Shown in pieces: positions 8,287-16,181 of a stretch of DNA of 39,814 nucleotides. Position 1 is the stretch's first letter. Every line of letters starts with the position of its first letter. The DNA lies in the NCBI GenBank assembly GCA_017431255.1, contig JAFRLI010000185.1, positions 1 through 39,814 on the forward strand, in the 5' to 3' direction. Under the pieces are notes generated by a model. That model had not been told where the DNA came from. It was given only the letters and a program-made list of their open reading frames with translations, and ran no database searches. Origin of the DNA: Victivallales bacterium (GTDB lineage: Bacteria > Verrucomicrobiota > Lentisphaeria > Oligosphaerales > Oligosphaeraceae). A program made the translations under genes and the position numbers.

Positions 8287-8723
8287 TGGCTAGAACGACC
8301 AAACACCCCTGCCCCTGCTGCGGACAAAAGACCATCGCGAAACCAGGCGACTTCGAAATCTGCCCTGTCTGTGGCTGGGAAGACGACCCTGTCCAGTCGA
8401 AAGACCCGACCTTCGCCGGCGGTGCCAACGAACCTTCCCTCGAAGACGCACGCAAGGCCTGGACGCAGAAGAACGCTCCCAAGCCCGCAACAAAACCCGC
8501 CAAGGCTGCGAAACCCGCCAAGGCCGCGAAACCCGCCAAGGCGGCAAAGTTTCCCTGCCCCGTCTGTGGCAAAAAAGTCTTTGCCAAGGCAGGCGATTAT
8601 GAAATCTGCCCGCAATGCGGCTGGGAAGACGATCCCGTGCAGTCCGCCGACCCGACCTTCACGGGCGGTGCGAACGCCTCCTCCCTCGAACAGGCACGAG
8701 CCGCCTGGAAACGCAAGAAGTAA
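8286..8723 (+). CDS. Double CPCC zinc-ribbon protein with Lys-Pro-Ala linker
   Basis: 145 residues with two copies of the cysteine-rich CPCC domain. The first has C9, C11, C12, C26 and C29, then GWEDDPVQ...PTFAGGANEPSLEDARKAW. The second starts at about residue 93 with CPVC and CPQCGWEDDPVQ. Each probably binds zinc. The domains are joined by three 18-bp repeats (8493-8546) encoding KPAKAA, a histone-H1-like basic linker. No signal peptide, so it is cytoplasmic. The start overlaps the stop of the secreted protein before it (TAATG), so the two are made together. An immunity or accessory role is inferred from that pairing only. Confidence 0.8.
   Translation: MARTTKHPCPCCGQKTIAKPGDFEICPVCGWEDDPVQSKDPTFAGGANEPSLEDARKAWTQKNAPKPATKPAKAAKPAKAAKPAKAAKFPCPVCGKKVFAKAGDYEICPQCGWEDDPVQSADPTFTGGANASSLEQARAAWKRKK
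8493..8546 (+). repeat. Three in-frame 18-bp repeats encoding a KPAKAA linker
   Basis: Three consecutive 18-bp units of the form AAACCCGCCAAGGCNGCN each encode Lys-Pro-Ala-Lys-Ala-Ala. They lie between the two CPCC domains and keep the frame, so slippage would change linker length without breaking the protein. Confidence 0.9.
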
Positions 8724-8801
8724 CGGCAAACCTTCCAGGTTCCATAAGGTTCCCTGGACGTTGTTTTTGCCATTCGTTCTCGCAAGCAAACAGAACAAGA
8801 A

Positions 8802-9779
8802 ATGACTTCTGAAACCTCTTCCAAACCGCTGTTTCAGCGAATCTTGGACGGTATTTCGAAAAGCATGGCGCTGCTGGTGGTTCTGGCCGGCGTGCTGGCA
8901 TTTTGTTTTCCGTCCCAAATCCAATCGGTGTTGCCGACAAGTTGCATTCCCTGGATGCTGGGCGTGGTGATGTTCGGCATGGGACTGACGCTGAAAGGCC
9001 GTGACTTTGCCCTGGTCCTCAAGCGTCCGTTGGACGTGGGGATTGGCGTTCTTGCGCAGTTTATTCTCATGCCGCTTGTGGCGTGGATTCTAGCGAAAGT
9101 TCTTCGGTTGTCGCCCGAGTTGACACTGGGAGTGGTGCTGGTGGGAACATGTCCTGGTGGAACAGCCTCCAACGTGATTGCGTATCTGGCCAAGGGAGAT
9201 GTCGCCCTTTCGGTGACGATGACCTCTTGCTCCACCTTGCTGGCACCCGTGATGACACCATTGCTCACGCAGTTGTACACTGGTGAATCCATCCAGGTTC
9301 CGACACTGGCGATGTTCCTTTCCATCGTGAAAATCGTCATTGCCCCCATTGTCATCGGTGTGCTTGTGAACGAGTTTCTGCCCCAGTTCTCCGCGCGGGT
9401 CCAGAAGGGTCTTCCTGCATTTTCCTCCTTGGTGGTCGCCATTATTGTAGCTGCAGTCGTTGCCGCCTCCGCCGCAAACATCTTGCGGCACCTCGGGCTT
9501 ATTCTGTTGGTCGTCATCCTGCACAATCTGCTGGGAATGGTTCTGGGCTACCTCGCAGGACGCCTGACGCGGATGGACACCTGCAAATCCCGCACCCTTG
9601 CCATCGAGGTCGGCATGCAAAACTCGGGTCTGGCCACATCACTGGCCGCCCTGCATTTCGCGAACTATCCGCTGGCAACCGTTCCTGGCGCGCTCTTCAG
9701 CGTCTGGCACAATATCTCAGGTGCCCTCTTCGCCAACTACTGCAACTGGAAATCCTCCAGAACTCCTCAAGACAAATGA
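8802..9779 (+). CDS. BASS-family sodium-dependent transporter
   Basis: A 325-residue membrane protein with about nine or ten hydrophobic segments from residue 22 onward. GMGLTLKGRDF (near 60), the conserved GTCPGGTASNVIAYLAKGDVALSVTMTSCSTLLAP (about 114-148) and the late EVGMQNSGLATSLAALHF (about 268-285) are hallmarks of the bile acid:sodium symporter family. Bacterial relatives carry ketopantoate, pyrimidine or thiamine precursors, 2-keto acids or bile acids; nothing here selects among them. No strong ribosome-binding site is visible. Its end overlaps dxr by 4 nt (ATGA), so the two share a transcript, though a metabolic link is not obvious. Confidence 0.9.
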   Translation: MTSETSSKPLFQRILDGISKSMALLVVLAGVLAFCFPSQIQSVLPTSCIPWMLGVVMFGMGLTLKGRDFALVLKRPLDVGIGVLAQFILMPLVAWILAKVLRLSPELTLGVVLVGTCPGGTASNVIAYLAKGDVALSVTMTSCSTLLAPVMTPLLTQLYTGESIQVPTLAMFLSIVKIVIAPIVIGVLVNEFLPQFSARVQKGLPAFSSLVVAIIVAAVVAASAANILRHLGLILLVVILHNLLGMVLGYLAGRLTRMDTCKSRTLAIEVGMQNSGLATSLAALHFANYPLATVPGALFSVWHNISGALFANYCNWKSSRTPQDK

Positions 9780-10915
9780 AGAATATCGCCATCCTTGGCA
9801 GCACAGGTTCCATCGGGACCAATGCGCTACGCGTCGTCGATTCTCTCGCCACGCGGTACCGCGTTGTCGGCCTCGCCGCTGGCAAACGCTCCGCCGAACT
9901 CGCACAACAGGCCAGCAAATACCAGCCGGCCTGGATTTATGGAACCCACCCCGAAGAACTCAAGACACAACCTCTTCCAGGCAATACACGAGTCCTGGAT
10001 AACGAACGAGCCCTTTGCGATGCCGTTGCCGCCGACAATGTGGATGTCGTCCTCTGCGCGATTTCAGGCACAGGCGGACTCCGCCCTGTCCTCTCCGCAA
10101 TCGCCGCCCGCAAGACCATTGCGCTAGCCTCCAAGGAGGTTCTCGTAATGGCTGGAGCCATTGTCGCTCCAGCGGCACAGGCGGCAGGCGTTCCCCTGCT
10201 GCCTGTAGACAGCGAACACTGCGCCATCTTCCAATGCCTGGACCAGCACCGCGACGCCCCGCTCAACCGCATCCTCCTCACTTGCAGCGGTGGTCCCTTC
10301 CGCACCCAGAAAGATCTGGACTTCGCCACTGTCACTCCCCAGATGGCACTTCATCATCCCACCTGGAACATGGGACCCAAAATCACCATGGATTCCGCAA
10401 CTCTCATGAACAAGGGGCTGGAAATCATCGAGGCGGGCTGGCTCTTCCACGTTCCCGAAGACAAAATCGAGGTCGTCATCCATCCGCAGTCCATCGTGCA
10501 TTCCATGGTTGAGTTCGCCGATGGAAGCATTCTCGCGCAACTCGGCAATCCCGACATGTGCCTCCCCATCCACTACTGCCTCAACTACCCCGAACGCGTC
10601 CCCAGCCGCGCCGTCCCAATGGACTTCACAAAACAACTTACCCTTACCTTCGAACCACCAGACAACCGACGATTCCCCGCACTTGCCCTCGCGCGACGCG
10701 CCATGCGTGCCGGCGGCGCGTCCGGCGCCATCTTCAACGCCGCCAATGAAGTCGCAGTCGCTCGCTTTGTGGAAGGCTCCCTCCGCTTTGACCAAATTCC
10801 CGCCGTCGTGGAACATGCACTCGACAGACTTGCGCCCGCTTCCGCCGCAACTCTAGACGACATCCTCGACGCCGACCGCAACGCTCGTTCCCTCGCCTCC
10901 CGCCTCTTCCGCTAA
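9776..10915 (+). CDS. dxr: 1-deoxy-D-xylulose 5-phosphate reductoisomerase
   Basis: 379 residues, close to the usual length. It converts DXP to 2-C-methyl-D-erythritol 4-phosphate with NADPH, the committed step of the MEP isoprenoid pathway in the cytoplasm. Visible features are the Rossmann loop GSTGSIG (residues 7-13), ALASKEVLVMAG and the metal- and substrate-binding VDSEHCAIFQCL. Next come HHPTWNMGPKITMDSATLMNKGLEIIEA and HPQSIVHSMVEFADGS, then the C-terminal NAANEVAVARF. The start overlaps the transporter stop. Downstream is a 153-bp AT-rich gap leading to the next operon. Confidence 0.96.
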   Translation: MKNIAILGSTGSIGTNALRVVDSLATRYRVVGLAAGKRSAELAQQASKYQPAWIYGTHPEELKTQPLPGNTRVLDNERALCDAVAADNVDVVLCAISGTGGLRPVLSAIAARKTIALASKEVLVMAGAIVAPAAQAAGVPLLPVDSEHCAIFQCLDQHRDAPLNRILLTCSGGPFRTQKDLDFATVTPQMALHHPTWNMGPKITMDSATLMNKGLEIIEAGWLFHVPEDKIEVVIHPQSIVHSMVEFADGSILAQLGNPDMCLPIHYCLNYPERVPSRAVPMDFTKQLTLTFEPPDNRRFPALALARRAMRAGGASGAIFNAANEVAVARFVEGSLRFDQIPAVVEHALDRLAPASAATLDDILDADRNARSLASRLFR

Positions 10916-10993
10916 CGACTCGAAGCACTATGAAAAAATCAGGGAAAATCCATTGTTTTTCATCTATTGTGTGGCACATCCAATAAATGACGC

Positions 10994-10999
10994 TATATT
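10994..10999 (+). promoter_or_regulatory. Possible -10 box for the ABC exporter operon
   Basis: TATATT lies in an unusually AT-rich stretch 70 bp before the ABC operon. It resembles the -10 boxes proposed before rpsB and before the glycosidase at 27914. A clear -35 at 16-18 bp is missing (TTGTGT is 21 bp away), so support is modest. Confidence 0.35.
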
Positions 11000-11016
11000 A
11001 TATGAAATTTTAATCT

Positions 11017-11040
11017 TCTAGAGCATCAAGTTCCTCTAGA
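11017..11040. other. Inverted repeat in the leader of the ABC exporter operon
   Basis: TCTAGAG (11017-11023) and CTCTAGA (11034-11040) form a perfect 7-bp inverted repeat with a 10-nt loop, about 30 bp before the first gene. It could be a protein-binding operator or a leader hairpin; nothing distinguishes the two. Confidence 0.4.
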
Positions 11041-11068
11041 TATTCCCTTTCGAGCCAGGTGAAATTTC

Positions 11069-13438
11069 ATGAAACGAGTCATTGCGTGTTTTGTGTTGTT
11101 GTTTCTTGTTGGAGTTGTTTATGGGAAGCCTGAACTAGTGTCGGCATCATTGCGTCAAGGTTCTGGTGTTTTGCGCCAGATGAACACGGTAGCCGACTTC
11201 CAATACTCGGTCAAAAATCCAGATTCGGTGACGCGCAGCGTGACGTTGACGCTGTTGCCGAAGAACAACTCGACGGCGATCTACACGAAACTAGTGGAAG
11301 TCCCGCCGAAGAGTCTGATTTCCGGGTCGGTACCCGTGTTTATTCCCTCCACCGATTCCTGCGTGGTGCAATTGCAGATGAACGGAAACATCATCGGCAA
11401 AGACAGCCTGCTGTTGTGGAATGCCTTCACGAACAAGTTTGAAATGGCGGTATTCCATGATGAGATCAAGATCTCCATCAACCCGATGCGCGTCATCCAC
11501 AAAGATGTCTTCCCGTATTTGGCATCCTACTGTCCCTTCCAGAGTAGTTCAGCGCCAACCAATTGGGCGGAGCTCGAACGGTTTGCGATGGTGGTTCTGA
11601 CAGATGTCAACTGGAATCAAATGACCTATCCCAAGCAATTGGCATTGCGGGACTACGTCCTGCATGGAGGAACGATTGTACTGGCGTCGCCCAGCAATCA
11701 GATGGACATGGAAAAGAGTTTGCTGGCTCCCCTTTCTCCCTGGATTCCAGAAGATTTGGTCAAACTGGATGATTTCACGTCCGTCTGCAAAGCATTCGAT
11801 GTACCGCCTCGCACCATTCTTGAGAACAATTCCGTGCCCTTGTGCCTGGATGCCCTGCAAACGCTCGTGAAGCCTGAAGGAATTGTCCTGCGCGAAGCGG
11901 ACGGCGTCCCCTACGCAGCCATGTCCCGCCACGGCGAAGGCCGTGTCATCGCCCTGGCCGTCAATCCCTTTTCCCTTCTGGACGGAGAGAAAGCGTTCCA
12001 GCCCGCCATCTGGAACATGATTGCGTTCCTGACAGGCTACCGGAACCTCATTATGCAATTGTACGAGCCGGATCCCATCAATAGCACGATGCAACAACTC
12101 CAGGGATACTCCATTCCTGGAATCGGCACCATCCGTTCCCTCCTTCTCCTTTACTTGATTGGAAGCGCCATCATCATCATCGTGATGTTCCGCCTACGCA
12201 GACACGCCGCCGGCTGGCTTCTCGTCTGCCTCTTCGGTCTCCTCCTGACCTGTTTCGTGATGTACCAGTCCAAGCACGTCGTCAAAGGACAATCCCCTTT
12301 CAACATGACGACCATCGTGCAAAACACCTACGAAGACGGCTTTGGCGGCGAACGTACGGACGCCATGCTGGTCGCGCAGTCGGACTGCCGTCCCGTCGTC
12401 AAGGCAAACGAGGCGCGCGTATTCTTCTCACCGCAATTCCCCCGTCCCACGCTTGTGGGGCTTGAGAACAAAGGACATGAGGTTGTGACGGCTTCGCCGT
12501 TGTGGTTCCAGGCCGACCGCAATTCCTTTGGCACACACAACATGCTTCTCCAGCAGATGAAGCCGCGTTCCTTCCGTTTACTCACCGCCATGCAGGACTT
12601 CGGGAAGGCTCCCTTCAAGCAGCCGATTATCCGCGTGACCACCGATGGACGAGCCATCTTCCCAGAGTGGGAGGTTCCCCAGTGGTACGGTGCCCCAAGC
12701 CATGCCATTCTCGTGCTCCCCGGAAAACTCACCCCCTTGAGCGTCTCCGCCAGAACCGTCACCGAATCACGCACCAACGCCGTCGCCACCGATACCGTCT
12801 TCAACGACATCCTTGACATCCTTCGCAAAAAGCCGCATCTCAACCCCGGCATCTTCCTCCTGCGAATCAACCGCAAATCCAGCGAAATCATCTCCGCGAC
12901 CAACGACGACACGCCTTTCTCCTCCTATCAATACGAAATCACCTTCTTCCCCGCCAAACTCGACATCCCTGACAAGCTTAGCGAACTCAGCTCGGATTTC
13001 CTCCGTTGGCACACTCCCGACTCTTCCCAAATCCGTTCCATCTACCGCAACGGCGACTGGGCCGAAACCTCCCTCAACTTCCTCGGCGACTATAAATATC
13101 AAATCGACTACGAGATTCCTCCCGAACTCAAACACCACAAACCAGCCAAGTTCATTTTCGACGTCCGTCTCGCCGACTCCAGTAACTCCATCAAAGTCAA
13201 TGGCTTCCTCCTGACCAAAGACAATGAACGCATATCCCCGCAAATCGAGGGAACCCGACTTATCTTTGACCTCGCAGGCAAGGAAATCCTGCGCGACGGC
13301 GGATGCTCCTTCCCCGTCCACCTCCTCCTTTCCCCCAAAGAACGTAACTCAAATAACTTGGAAACCACGCGTATCTCAAACTGGAAAATCCAGTCTTTGA
13401 CCGCAACCATCCATTACCAGGATTCCTCCAATGATTAG
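11069..13438 (+). CDS. Large membrane-anchored protein of an ABC-2 exporter locus
   Basis: 789 residues. A signal peptide spans 1-19 (VIACFVLLFLVGVVYG) and the start is set by AGGTGA at 11057-11062. Residues about 20-340 are a predicted periplasmic region with a GATase/ThuA-like stretch (FAMVVLTDVNWNQM...LRDYVLHGGTIVLASPS). Two adjacent transmembrane helices follow at about 353-372 and 378-397, then a long C-terminal soluble region. This layout resembles the extracytoplasmic partner proteins (DUF4350- or GldG-like) next to ABC-2 exporters. The gene overlaps the ATPase gene by 8 nt, pointing to one complex. No catalytic residues are recognised and the exported substrate is unknown. Confidence 0.7.
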   Translation: MKRVIACFVLLFLVGVVYGKPELVSASLRQGSGVLRQMNTVADFQYSVKNPDSVTRSVTLTLLPKNNSTAIYTKLVEVPPKSLISGSVPVFIPSTDSCVVQLQMNGNIIGKDSLLLWNAFTNKFEMAVFHDEIKISINPMRVIHKDVFPYLASYCPFQSSSAPTNWAELERFAMVVLTDVNWNQMTYPKQLALRDYVLHGGTIVLASPSNQMDMEKSLLAPLSPWIPEDLVKLDDFTSVCKAFDVPPRTILENNSVPLCLDALQTLVKPEGIVLREADGVPYAAMSRHGEGRVIALAVNPFSLLDGEKAFQPAIWNMIAFLTGYRNLIMQLYEPDPINSTMQQLQGYSIPGIGTIRSLLLLYLIGSAIIIIVMFRLRRHAAGWLLVCLFGLLLTCFVMYQSKHVVKGQSPFNMTTIVQNTYEDGFGGERTDAMLVAQSDCRPVVKANEARVFFSPQFPRPTLVGLENKGHEVVTASPLWFQADRNSFGTHNMLLQQMKPRSFRLLTAMQDFGKAPFKQPIIRVTTDGRAIFPEWEVPQWYGAPSHAILVLPGKLTPLSVSARTVTESRTNAVATDTVFNDILDILRKKPHLNPGIFLLRINRKSSEIISATNDDTPFSSYQYEITFFPAKLDIPDKLSELSSDFLRWHTPDSSQIRSIYRNGDWAETSLNFLGDYKYQIDYEIPPELKHHKPAKFIFDVRLADSSNSIKVNGFLLTKDNERISPQIEGTRLIFDLAGKEILRDGGCSFPVHLLLSPKERNSNNLETTRISNWKIQSLTATIHYQDSSND

Positions 13439-14351
13439 AATCGAAAACCTCACTCGTGACTTCGGCGGTGGCCGCGGCATCCACAACCTCACCATGCATA
13501 TCCCCAAAGGCTCCATCTTTGGGTATATCGGACCCAACGGTGCCGGCAAGTCCACCACTATTAAAATCCTCTGTTCCCTCTATCGCCAGGAATCTGGAAA
13601 GGCCTTCATCGACGGCATCGAGGTCTGCCCCCAGAACTCCGCCAAAATCAAGAAAATCGTCGGCTACATGCCTGACAATTTCGGGGTCTACGACCAGATG
13701 TCCGTTTGGGAATACCTCGACTTCTTCTGCGCCGCCTACCACATCCCCGCAAAACAACGCCAGAAGCGCATCCAGGAGGTTCTCGCCATCACGGGTTCCG
13801 AGCATATGATTGACTACCAGGTCGCCTCCCTCTCCAAAGGCATGACGCAGCGCATCGGCCTCGCCAAGACCCTTCTTCACGACCCGCAACTCCTCATCCT
13901 GGACGAACCCCAGGCCGGCCTTGACCCGTATGCCCGCATCGAAATGCGCCAGACCATCGTGCGCCTGCGCGACCTCGGCAAGACCATCATGCTCTCCTCG
14001 CACATTCTCCCCGAACTCGCGGGTGTCTGCGACCTCATCGGCATCCTCGAAAAAGGGAAACTCCTCGCTTTCGGCACCGTTGAAGAAGTCTCTCGCAAAG
14101 TCCAGGAAAACCTGCGCATCTCCATCACGCTGGCGGACAAACCGGAGAAAGCGCTGGAAATCTGCAAGGCGAACCCGAATGTCGCAGAGCCCAAAGTCCA
14201 CGAGAATGAGATTCACCTGACCTTCAACGGGCCGCGTGGCGACCTGCCGAAACTCCTGGCCTCCCTGGTGAGCGCAGGGGTTCTGGTCACTGAGTTCAAG
14301 GAAGACCACGCAAACCTGGAACAGGTCTTCCTGTCCGTCACCCACCATTGA
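13431..14351 (+). CDS. ABC-2 exporter ATPase
   Basis: 306-residue ATP-binding protein. Walker A GPNGAGKST lies at about residues 35-43, the signature SLSKGMTQRIGLAK (the ABC-2-type variant) at about 131-144 and Walker B LLILDEPQAGLDP at about 152-164. The switch His is in LSSHILPEL. The C-terminal 80 residues are the extra domain common in CcmA/GldA/NodI-like subunits. The start overlaps the preceding membrane protein by 8 nt. It should drive the permease encoded next. The type is certain, the substrate unknown. Confidence 0.92.
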   Translation: MIRIENLTRDFGGGRGIHNLTMHIPKGSIFGYIGPNGAGKSTTIKILCSLYRQESGKAFIDGIEVCPQNSAKIKKIVGYMPDNFGVYDQMSVWEYLDFFCAAYHIPAKQRQKRIQEVLAITGSEHMIDYQVASLSKGMTQRIGLAKTLLHDPQLLILDEPQAGLDPYARIEMRQTIVRLRDLGKTIMLSSHILPELAGVCDLIGILEKGKLLAFGTVEEVSRKVQENLRISITLADKPEKALEICKANPNVAEPKVHENEIHLTFNGPRGDLPKLLASLVSAGVLVTEFKEDHANLEQVFLSVTHH

Positions 14352-14377
14352 GTCCTCTGTCACGGGAGCCATCCGCC

Positions 14378-16159
14378 ATGTCCATAGCCACCAGCACCTG
14401 GGAGAATCCCATCCTGCGCAGGGAGTTCACAAGCGCCGCACGTTCCACCAAGACCATCTCTATGGCGGCGGCGGCGACCTTCGCCCTGTCCTTCATCATC
14501 TACTTCCTTTGGCCACGCACGGGAATCTTCTCCGATTCCAATTCCACCGAACTGTTCACCATCTTTCTGGGAGCCGAACTCACCTTCATGCTCCTGATGA
14601 CCGCCGGCTTCACCGCCAGCTCCATCACCTACGAACGCGAACGCAAAACCTTCGCCATGCTCCAGACCAGCCTTCTCACGCCAGGCGAAATCCTGTTCGG
14701 GAAACTAATCGGCACCCTCGGCATTTCGCTGGTTCTGTTCCTTGTCACCGTACCCGTCGCCTCCCTTTGCGCCCTTTCCGGAGGCATCAGCCTTCCCACG
14801 CTCCTCAAGGCACTCTCCATCGTCGCGATTGCAACCATTGTCTTCGGCTTGATGGGACTCGCCATCAGCGCCCTCTGCAACCGCACCTACGTCTCCCTCC
14901 TGCTCACCTACATCGGCATCGCCGTCCTCGCCGGCGCAACCTGGCTCCCCTACGCGCTTTTTGACATTCCCTCGCTCAAACCACTCTTCATCAAACTCCG
15001 AGCCATCTCCCCCTACGAGGCACTCTTCGCACTCCAGTTCTCCGAAGCCTATGAAATCGACGTCGCAGGCGCAAATGCCGCCGCCGTCTTCCATACCTTC
15101 CTCATCGCGATGCTCATCATCGGCGGCCTGAGTTTCTGCATCTTCGCCAAGTTCATCTTCGCGCCACCGAACTTCAAGCGCACGCGGACCGTCGAACAGT
15201 ACACAGATACCAAGACAATGCTCAAGCGCAAGTTGGGTTTCCCCTTCTACCTCATCGATCCGCTCCGCCGCAAGAAGCCCATCGCCAACTACCGCAACCC
15301 CGTCTTCGTCGCCGAAATCCGCAGCAAAATCTTCGGCAATCCCAAGTTCATCATTCGCTCCCTCACCACCTGCATCTGCATCTCCCTCTGCCTGCTCGTC
15401 GCCATCCTCCAGCAAATCGGCAACACCGATTTGGACAAGATTCGCGCCGTCGCCATCATCTTCCAACTGGGTCTCGTCGCACTCCTGGCGCCGACAGTCT
15501 CCAGCGGCAGCGTAACCGATGAACTTTCCAACAACACCTTCCTGCTGTTGCGCCTCTCACCGCTCTCATCCTTCACCGTCGTCATGGGCAAAATCAAAGC
15601 CGCGTTGATGTACGTGATGATTTTCCTGCTGAGCAGCCTTCCGGTGCTCATCGTGCTGGTCTTCCTGGAGACCAACGACAGCCCCGACTTCGGGGCGATG
15701 TTCCCCAGGACATTCAACGAACAAACCATGCACGATATGGGACTTGCCTGGGAGAACTTCTTCCAAATCTACTCACGCGTCTTCTCCTGGTGCGCCATTC
15801 TGCTGACGACGTGCCTTCTGTTGACCTCGGCGGGTCTCTGCGCCTCCTGCTTCTGCCCGAACACGGGCGTTGCAACGGCGGTCAGTTATGGCTTTGCATT
15901 GGTGACGATGGCGGGTTCCCTGGCCATCCTTCTGTTCGGCTCCCGCACCAGTCCAGAAATGCAAGCATGCTTCCTGATGTTCAACCCCTTCCTGGCGGCT
16001 CTGGAAATCACGTTGGATTCCTCGCTGGCTTCGCGGCTGCCGCTCATCTGGGGCAACCATCTCTGGGTCAACCATCTCTACCTGGCATGCGGCATCACCT
16101 TCCTGCTTCTGCTGGTTTCCGCGATCCGCGTCCATTTCCTCTTCCGCGAACAAAAATAG
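14378..16159 (+). CDS. Double-length ABC-2 type permease
   Basis: 593 residues from the ATG at 14378, which has GGGAG 10 bp upstream; an in-frame TTG at 14348 would add ten residues. The protein opens with NPILRREF, typical of ABC-2 permeases. About six helices occur in residues 30-270 and a second set of about six in 330-585, separated by a basic loop that contains a second NPVFVAEIRSKIFG motif. The protein therefore looks like two fused half-permeases, able to form the pore with one ATPase dimer. It sits between its ATPase and a secreted HEAT-repeat protein. Confidence 0.85.
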   Translation: MSIATSTWENPILRREFTSAARSTKTISMAAAATFALSFIIYFLWPRTGIFSDSNSTELFTIFLGAELTFMLLMTAGFTASSITYERERKTFAMLQTSLLTPGEILFGKLIGTLGISLVLFLVTVPVASLCALSGGISLPTLLKALSIVAIATIVFGLMGLAISALCNRTYVSLLLTYIGIAVLAGATWLPYALFDIPSLKPLFIKLRAISPYEALFALQFSEAYEIDVAGANAAAVFHTFLIAMLIIGGLSFCIFAKFIFAPPNFKRTRTVEQYTDTKTMLKRKLGFPFYLIDPLRRKKPIANYRNPVFVAEIRSKIFGNPKFIIRSLTTCICISLCLLVAILQQIGNTDLDKIRAVAIIFQLGLVALLAPTVSSGSVTDELSNNTFLLLRLSPLSSFTVVMGKIKAALMYVMIFLLSSLPVLIVLVFLETNDSPDFGAMFPRTFNEQTMHDMGLAWENFFQIYSRVFSWCAILLTTCLLLTSAGLCASCFCPNTGVATAVSYGFALVTMAGSLAILLFGSRTSPEMQACFLMFNPFLAALEITLDSSLASRLPLIWGNHLWVNHLYLACGITFLLLLVSAIRVHFLFREQK

Positions 16160-16181
16160 AACCTTCTTCTGGAAACGCCTT

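Noticed and set aside
8724-8801. Terminator between the CPCC gene and the BASS transporter
   Set aside because: TCCAGG and CCTGGA can pair with a 13-nt loop before a T-rich stretch, but six base pairs with that loop are too weak to call.
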